The notes under the pieces are model-generated. The model saw nothing but the letters and a program-made list of their open reading frames with translations. It did no database searches and was not told the DNA's origin. A stretch of 9,711 nucleotides of DNA from an uncultured Clostridia bacterium (GTDB lineage Bacteria; Bacillota; Clostridia; TANB77; CAG-508): contig CAPNAQ010000062.1 of NCBI GenBank assembly GCA_948663505.1, positions 1 through 9,711 of the forward strand. The letters run 5' to 3'. Shown piece by piece: positions 5,815 to 9,711 of the stretch. The translations under genes were made by a program, and so were the position numbers. Numbering within the stretch: position 1 is the first letter of the stretch; every line of letters starts with the position of its first letter.

Positions 5815-6635
5815 TGGATATATATGAATTAGTAAACAAATATATAAATGCAGGTTATTCTGAAAATGATGCGATTCCAAAAGTTGCTCAAGATATTGTT
5901 TTACTTAAAATTGGAAATAGCAAATATAGTAAGAATATAACTGTAAAAGGCGGAGTTGTAATGCATAATATTTCTAAGGACATGCGTCGTGCAACTCGAG
6001 ATATGGATATTGATTTTATAAAATATTCTTTGGAAGATAAATCAATTCTTAGTTTTATAAAGGAATTAAATAATACAGATGATGGCGTAAAAATAAAAGT
6101 TACTGGAAAAATTGAACCATTACATCATCAAGATTACGATGAAAAAAGAGTTTATATACAACTAACTGATAGTAATAAGTACTCAATAAGTTCAAAACTG
6201 GATATTGGAGTACATAAATACTTTGGCATGGAACAAGATGAGTATTATTTTGATTTTAATATAATAGATGAAAGTGTTAGCTTACTTATAAATTCTAAAG
6301 AGCAAATTATTGTAGAAAAATTAAAATCATTGTTAAAATTTGGTATTACTTCTACAAGATTTAAAGATATTTTCGATTTTTATTATTTAATTAATAATGA
6401 AAATTTAGATAAGGACAAGCTAATAAAATACATAGATATTTTAATCTTTCAAGATGAAAATATGCGTGAGAAAGAATTAAAACATATATATACAAGATTA
6501 ACAAATATTTTAAATAATAACAGATTTCAATCAAGAATTAATACAGCAAATAACAATTGGTTAGAAATACCTATAAAAGATGTTATTGATAATGTTTTAG
6601 ATTATTTTGGTGATTTAACATTAATAACAAAATAA
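5814..6635 (+). CDS. abiEii: AbiEii-type nucleotidyltransferase toxin
   Basis: This 273-residue protein is the toxin of a type IV AbiE toxin-antitoxin and abortive-infection pair. It shows the DNA polymerase-beta-like nucleotidyltransferase signature: KGGVVM (45-50) followed by RATRDMDIDF with D63, D65 and D67, a third acidic residue D130 in SSKLDIGVHKYF, and the helical motif EKLKSLLKFGITSTRFKDIFDFYYL (E168, K169, R182, K184, D185, D188). Characterised AbiE toxins transfer nucleotides and stop growth, protecting the population from phage and stabilising the DNA that carries them. Start at 5814 overlaps the antitoxin stop by one base, with GAGGTG as ribosome site. All catalytic residues seem intact. 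The next gene begins 15 bases downstream and is probably co-transcribed. Confidence 0.9.
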   Translation: MDIYELVNKYINAGYSENDAIPKVAQDIVLLKIGNSKYSKNITVKGGVVMHNISKDMRRATRDMDIDFIKYSLEDKSILSFIKELNNTDDGVKIKVTGKIEPLHHQDYDEKRVYIQLTDSNKYSISSKLDIGVHKYFGMEQDEYYFDFNIIDESVSLLINSKEQIIVEKLKSLLKFGITSTRFKDIFDFYYLINNENLDKDKLIKYIDILIFQDENMREKELKHIYTRLTNILNNNRFQSRINTANNNWLEIPIKDVIDNVLDYFGDLTLITK

Positions 6636-6650
6636 AGGGAGATTTAAAAG

Positions 6651-7310
6651 TTGAGAGAATTAAAAGGTAAAAGTTTAATAGAAATACCCAATAAATATAT
6701 TGCGTTTGATATTGAAACAACTGGACTAGATCCTATGTATGATGAAATAATTGAAATAGGAGCTATAAAAATTGAAGATGGTAAAGAGATGGAAACATTT
6801 AGTACATTAATAAAACCAGAATATGAAATAGATGAGTTTATTACTGAATTAACAGGAATTACAAATGAAATGGTAATGGATGCTCCAAAAATCAATGAAG
6901 TTTTACCTAAATTTATGGATTTTATTAAGGACTCCATTATTTTAGGTTATAATGTAAATTTTGATATTAATTTTATATATGATAATTTAATAAATGAAGA
7001 TAATAATCCTAATTTATTAGTTGCTTTTGATGTTAGAGTAATAGAAAAAAATAAACTTGTTATATCTGTAAATGAAATGGTAAATACACAAAAAAATATA
7101 CAATATAATCACAATGTTGTCTTAACAGCTTTTAATGAAAAGTATGAAGGATTAAGAATGTTTGGGACAGCTGAATTTTACTCTGATGGAGAATACTATG
7201 AACTTTGCAGAAAAACATTTTTCGGTAATGGAGAAGTATCTCAGTTTGGAGCTACTAAACCTAAAGGTGCAATTGTAGTTACAGTTGAAAAGGTAGCTAA
7301 ATATGTTTAA
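6651..7310 (+). CDS. Chimeric protein: truncated DEDDh exonuclease joined to PPOX-type flavoprotein
   Basis: The 219-residue frame joins two unrelated families. Residues 1 to about 115 are a DnaQ/PolC-type 3'-5' exonuclease: Exo I motif YIAFDIETTGLDP (D20, E22) and Exo II motif GYNVNFDINFIYDNL (D105). The Exo III motif with its H-x4-D residues is missing. From about 118 the sequence (NNPNLLVAFDVRVIEKNKLVISV, then VVLTAFNEKYEGLRMFGTAEF and FGATKPKGAIVVTVEKV) matches the pyridoxamine-phosphate-oxidase-like FMN-binding fold, but without its first strand and loop. Both parts are incomplete at the junction near 6985-7010, which points to an in-frame deletion fusing two genes. Nuclease activity is doubtful; FMN binding is possible. 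TTG at 6651 is the start, with AAAGGGAG nine bases before it; the first ATG would cut off Exo I. Confidence 0.75.
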   Translation: MRELKGKSLIEIPNKYIAFDIETTGLDPMYDEIIEIGAIKIEDGKEMETFSTLIKPEYEIDEFITELTGITNEMVMDAPKINEVLPKFMDFIKDSIILGYNVNFDINFIYDNLINEDNNPNLLVAFDVRVIEKNKLVISVNEMVNTQKNIQYNHNVVLTAFNEKYEGLRMFGTAEFYSDGEYYELCRKTFFGNGEVSQFGATKPKGAIVVTVEKVAKYV

Positions 7311-7330
7311 TAATTTAAATGAGATTTTTT

Positions 7331-7362
7331 TAGATAGAACTACTAAAAAGTAGCTCTATCTA
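7331..7362. terminator. Bidirectional terminator between converging genes
   Basis: Arms 7331-7344 and 7349-7362 pair over 14 bases with a single A-C mismatch around an AAAA loop. T-rich DNA flanks it on both sides (TTCTTTTTC downstream on the plus strand, seven A/T-pair T's at 7325-7331 serving as A's, and an A-rich stretch for the minus strand). It would stop the plus-strand operon after the chimeric gene and the minus-strand mobilization transcript. The last codons of the relaxase frame lie inside the stem. Confidence 0.75.
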
Positions 7363-7846
7363 TTCTTTTTCTATCTTTATTTTTCGTATTTTCTTGCTCA
7401 TTGTTTAATTGGTTTTCTGCTACTCTATTTTTTATTAAAACAGTTTCTTTTTCGCCTTTCTCTGCTTTAGTAATAATTCTTTTATAAGTTTGAATTTTAG
7501 AGTTTATTTTATTAATATCTTCTGTAATAATATCTATTTTAGCTTGAATAATGGTTTTGTCAGTCTCATTGGTAGCTGTCTTATATATCTGTCTTAATTT
7601 TTTTCATTCTGCTTTTAAAGGCGTAACTTCTTCAATATATTGCATTCTTAAACTTTGAGTATCTTTTTTTGAATTTAAGTTATAAGTGCATATTAAATTC
7701 ATTTCATCTGCTAATTTATTAAATTTGTCTATTTCTTGATAATATTCTTTTGTTCTTTCTTCATAATGGATTTTAGGTGGTAATTTTCCAAGCAAATATA
7801 AATAATGAACATATAATCTATAAAAAGATGATGTCTTTAATTTTTC
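7343..7846 (-). pseudogene. C-terminal remainder of the relaxase beyond an in-frame stop
   Basis: The relaxase frame stays open on the far side of the TAA at 7849-7847: EKLKTSSFYRLYVHYLYLLGKLPPKIHY follows at once, with no frameshift, and looks like the normal central part of this relaxase type. A second stop, TGA at 7606-7604, interrupts it; past that the frame continues for 86 lysine- and glutamate-rich codons (KKLRQIYKTATNETDK, a coiled-coil-like tail) to TAG at 7345-7343. Counting both stops the relaxase would have been about 442 residues. No ATG with a ribosome site precedes either piece; only a TTG at 7795 is available. I take this as a gene recently broken by two nonsense mutations, with TGA recoding unlikely because Trp is TGG elsewhere. 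Confidence 0.8.
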
Positions 7847-8671
7847 TTAATCAATTTTAATACCATCATATATTCCTACTTTATATACTTTTTCATTGTT
7901 ATTTCTTTTTAAATATTTATCATATAAAGCACTCTGATATATTCTGGTTTTAATATTTTCAAAAGTATAATCTTCTCCAAATGCTCTTGCAAGTCTTATA
8001 TTTCTATTATAGTACAGAGTAGAAACAGATATAAAACTACTAGACTTTTTAATATAATAGCCTTTAAAGCTTAATATATCTATAAACTCTTGGTATTTTG
8101 TAGCCTCTTTAATTGCCTCATCAATATCAGATTTTATAAGTTCCATTTTTCCAGAATTACGATTATAATTTGCAATTCTACTCTTTGATATATCACTTAC
8201 TTTAGTAGCTTTTGTGCTTTTAATTATAGATAGTCCATGTTTCCTACAAATGTCATCATTTGTTTCTCGAAGTAAAGCAATTTCTACATTTGAGTTATGA
8301 TATTTACTTCCATCAATAAATGAAGCAGAATTTAGAACTATGTGATTATGAATATTTTGCTTATTAGTATGAGTACAAACTATAACTTGATATTTGTCTC
8401 CCCATAGTTGTTTGGCAAGTTCCATTCCAATCTTGTTACATTTGTTTGGAGAAATTTCATTGCCATTAAAAGATTGTATAATATGATAACCTAATCTACC
8501 ATCTTCTTTATGAAATGCTTTTTTAGTTAACAGCATTTGAGAATATGCTGTTTGCGGTAGACAATTTATTGCAGATACTAAAATACCATTTTCAGTTGTT
8601 TCTCCATTCATTGCATAATTTATTACTGCTTCTAAATTTTTCTTTATAACTTTATATTTTGTAATTGCCAT
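7847..8671 (-). CDS. MOB-P-type relaxase (MobA/VirD2 family), truncated after the catalytic domain
   Basis: These 274 residues hold the nicking domain of a mobilization relaxase, which cuts oriT on one strand, stays bound to the 5' end and leads it into a recipient. Visible motifs are INYAMNGETTENGILVSAINC with the probable nucleophile Y19, GYHIIQSF (61-68), and the three-histidine motif THTNKQNIHNHIVLNS with H101, H108 and H110 for metal binding. The frame ends at TAA 7849-7847, although homologous-looking sequence continues beyond, so the C-terminal helical part is lost. A truncated protein could still nick but may fail to contact the coupling protein or MobC properly. The ATG at 8671 lies 20 bases inside the mobC end, preceded by AAGGAGG, so the two are translated together. 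No type IV secretion genes are seen; transfer would need a helper. Confidence 0.88.
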   Translation of the reverse strand: MAITKYKVIKKNLEAVINYAMNGETTENGILVSAINCLPQTAYSQMLLTKKAFHKEDGRLGYHIIQSFNGNEISPNKCNKIGMELAKQLWGDKYQVIVCTHTNKQNIHNHIVLNSASFIDGSKYHNSNVEIALLRETNDDICRKHGLSIIKSTKATKVSDISKSRIANYNRNSGKMELIKSDIDEAIKEATKYQEFIDILSFKGYYIKKSSSFISVSTLYYNRNIRLARAFGEDYTFENIKTRIYQSALYDKYLKRNNNEKVYKVGIYDGIKID

Positions 8672-9005
8672 TTAAAACCTCCTTATTTTGTCTAGAATAA
8701 ATTTTCCTTTCAAATTTTAAAATAAAATCAGCTAAAGTCTTTGTAATATATTCATAATTATCGTGTGAAACACTGTATCTAGAATTAGCAACTCTAGCAA
8801 TTTGATTTATATTATTTGCTATACCATACAAATCTCTTTGGAAAGATTTTATATCTTCAGTTGGTTGTGATTTTATTCTATAACCTTTAATCAAACTTCT
8901 AATAAATTCAGCTTCACTTAAACCTGCTTCTTTTGATTTTCTTTTTAATAATTCATCTTCTTTTATATCTAACCATATTTGTTTTTTTATATTTCTTTTT
9001 CTCAT
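8652..9005 (-). CDS. mobC: MobC-like relaxosome accessory protein
   Basis: The protein (117 residues from the ATG at 9005) has the MobC layout: a basic N-terminus (MRKRNIKKQIWLDIKEDELLKRKSKEAGLSEAEFIRSLI), a ribbon-helix-helix-like DNA-binding part, then the conserved FQRDLYGIANNINQIARVANS helix of the bacterial mobilization protein family. It would bind oriT and help the relaxase open and nick the DNA. AAGGAG at 9021-9016 sits ten bases before ATG 9005; an ATG at 9014 is too close to that site, and a TTG at 9026 would lie upstream of it. It overlaps the relaxase start by 20 bases and directly follows the hairpin region proposed as oriT. No defects are seen. Confidence 0.88.
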   Translation of the reverse strand: MRKRNIKKQIWLDIKEDELLKRKSKEAGLSEAEFIRSLIKGYRIKSQPTEDIKSFQRDLYGIANNINQIARVANSRYSVSHDNYEYITKTLADFILKFERKIYSRQNKEVLNGNYKI

Positions 9006-9035
9006 AATTTTCATTCTCCTTTTCAAAAAAATTGA

Positions 9036-9057
9036 CAGTCTATTTTTTTAAAGACTG
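9036..9057. repeat. CAGTCT/AGACTG hairpin before mobC
   Basis: CAGTCT (9036-9041) and AGACTG (9052-9057) form a 6-bp stem around an A/T-rich 10-base loop, 15 bases upstream of the mobC ribosome site. It falls in the mobC leader and could be a MobC or repressor binding site. Confidence 0.4.
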
Positions 9058-9073
9058 CCAGAAAATATATAAT

Positions 9074-9079
9074 ATTATA
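9074..9079 (-). promoter_or_regulatory. Possible -10 box of the mobC-relaxase operon
   Basis: A perfect TATAAT reads on the minus strand at 9079-9074, about 70 bases before the mobC start. No good -35 box lies 16-18 bases upstream, so a promoter here is only tentative, or it depends on an activator. Confidence 0.3.
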
Positions 9080-9087
9080 AAAGGGTT

Positions 9088-9185
9088 TGGGAAAGAAATT
9101 CCCATCAATCAGTTTTGTGTCAAAACTGACATGCTGTATTTATACAGGAGTATAAATGCGATGCTTGCTTTCAAAATAGCATAAA
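9088..9185. other. oriT: Putative origin of transfer (oriT)
   Basis: This gene-free stretch just upstream of mobC is packed with inverted repeats: TGGGAA/TTCCCA (9088-9093 with 9099-9104), a perfect 9-bp hairpin TCAGTTTTG/CAAAACTGA with a TGT loop (9109-9129), CTGTAT/ATACAG (9134-9147), and the alternative ATTTATA/TATAAAT (9138-9144 with 9151-9157) around CAGGAG. MOB-P origins of transfer usually carry such repeats next to a nic site beside mobC. The minus strand reads CTCCTGT at 9151-9145, one mismatch from the ATCCTG core of IncP-type nic sites, so nicking there is conceivable. The oriT call rests on position and hairpins; the nic position is a guess. Confidence 0.55.
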
Positions 9186-9197
9186 GTTCTAAAGTAG

Positions 9198-9553
9198 CTA
9201 GCTCCTACTAAAAACAAGTGCTTTTTTCTCTATTAGTTCACAAATTTGTGCGACTTCTTTATCAGAAAATACATCTTGTTGATGAGATAATTCATAATAA
9301 AATTTTTCTTTTTGTGTGCAATCCATATCAATATAAAAATGATTTTTTCCTTTATTTTTTATTATTGAAATTGGAATAATTTTATCCATTTCACAATCTG
9401 AAACAAAATCTAAATCACAACTTTTATGACTAACATCTAGTGGTGGATTTGTAAAAATAAATGGAATAAACCTTATATAAGATTTCCATTTTACTTTATA
9501 TTTATCTGTTACCATTCGACCTAAAATTGTTTTAGTTTTAATTGCAAAAATAA
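9198..9553 (-). pseudogene. C-terminal part of a NERD-domain protein, shifted out of frame
   Basis: Read from about 9550 down, this frame gives IFAIKTKTILGRMVTDKYKV, then a region with FTNPPLDVSH and SCDLDFVSDCEMD, and ends with FSDKEVAQICELIEKKALV. The first part matches the core of the nuclease-related NERD domain, in which a strand ending in a glutamate- or lysine-containing IEvK-like motif follows a GiF turn; the last part matches its closing helix. An ATG at 9515 could start a 105-residue piece, but it lies in the middle of the domain and has no good ribosome site. An extra T near 9552-9553 separates it from the upstream piece; removing it restores VTKKGIFAIKTK. NERD proteins are thought to act on DNA and are common in accessory regions. 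The substrate is unknown. Confidence 0.7.
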
Positions 9554-9711
9554 CCTTTTTTTGTTACTATAATATAATTATAAAATGTGATTTTATCTCT
9601 TCCTTTTACTAATATATTTTTATAAATTACTAATTCATCATTAAATAAATTTGTAAATTTTTGTGTTACTTTTAATTCTTTATTTGATATTGCATCCAAT
9701 ACATCTTCAAA
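9538..9711 (-). pseudogene. N-terminal part of the NERD-domain protein, cut by the window edge
   Basis: The frame enters from the right edge and reads FEDVLDAISNKELK, then DELVIYKNILVKGRDKITFYNYIIVTKKGY, before stopping at TAA 9540-9538. The NILV...YNYIIVTKKG segment is the front half of a NERD domain, in which an Asp or similar residue precedes the iivt.kGif strand. Here Tyr-Asn stand where QxD is usual, so catalytic competence is doubtful even if the frame were intact. The true start lies outside the window. Together with the downstream piece it forms one broken gene reading toward the oriT region. Confidence 0.65.

Noticed and set aside
6644..6937. 97-codon open frame on the minus strand
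   Set aside because: It is the antisense shadow of the exonuclease half of the chimeric gene, which shows clear Exo I and Exo II motifs on the plus strand.
7604..7606. TGA read as tryptophan (alternative genetic code)
   Set aside because: Trp in the relaxase, AbiEii and the acidic protein is TGG, no other gene needs TGA recoding, and the same frame also holds a TAA.
7604..7795. 63-codon frame starting at TTG as a separate small gene
   Set aside because: It lies exactly in the relaxase frame between two stop codons, matches relaxase-like sequence on both sides and has no ribosome site, so it is a piece of the broken relaxase.
1..9711. tRNA or rRNA genes, complete insertion sequences
   Set aside because: No cloverleaf with a conserved T-arm, no ribosomal RNA signature and no transposase with terminal inverted repeats was seen on either strand.

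Overview
The window is strongly AT-rich DNA with Shine-Dalgarno sites of the AGGAGG type, TTGACA/TATAAT-like promoters and A- and T-ending codons, as in a low-GC Firmicute (clostridial or related gut lineage). Trp codons inside several genes are TGG and the intact genes mostly end in TAA, so I read it with the standard bacterial code. No species-level marker is present. The gene content is that of an integrative mobilizable element: a tyrosine integrase, an excisionase-like protein, MobC plus a MOB-P-type relaxase with an oriT-like region, and a cargo of nucleases and an AbiE toxin-antitoxin pair. Neither boundary of the element can be fixed from this window alone.

Layout. 1-554: non-coding, with a helically spaced cluster of AAATACTGT-like repeats and several hairpins just past the integrase 3' end, possibly integrase arm sites near an element end. 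555-1922 (-): tyrosine integrase with an N-terminal four-cysteine motif and its own promoter carrying AAACTG operator half-sites. 2104-2313 (-): excisionase-like protein. 2314-2883: divergent control region with a GC-rich, structured leader for the excisionase on the minus strand and a consensus promoter with a hairpin-rich leader on the plus strand. 2884-5194 (+): zinc-finger protein, acidic unknown protein, then a DNA/RNA non-specific endonuclease split by a one-base frameshift. 5202-5251: perfect 21-bp hairpin. 5272-6635 (+): abiEi-abiEii, overlapping by one base. 6651-7310 (+): a chimera of the front of a DEDDh exonuclease and the back of a PPOX-type flavoprotein. 7331-7362: shared bidirectional terminator. 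7343-9005 (-): MobC and a relaxase whose frame is interrupted by two stop codons. 9027-9197: oriT-like hairpins. 9198-9711 (-): NERD-domain protein, frameshifted and cut by the window edge.

How it fits together. Integrase and the excisionase-like protein would handle integration and excision; MobC and relaxase would process oriT for transfer by a helper conjugative system; AbiEi/AbiEii would give phage abortive infection and element maintenance. The zinc-finger/acidic/nuclease trio is the least explained unit and could be an undescribed nuclease cassette. Four genes are disrupted (nuclease, relaxase, NERD protein, exonuclease-PPOX chimera) while integrase, excisionase and AbiE look intact. 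This suggests either an element losing its transfer and accessory functions but kept by its toxin-antitoxin pair, or errors in the assembled sequence.
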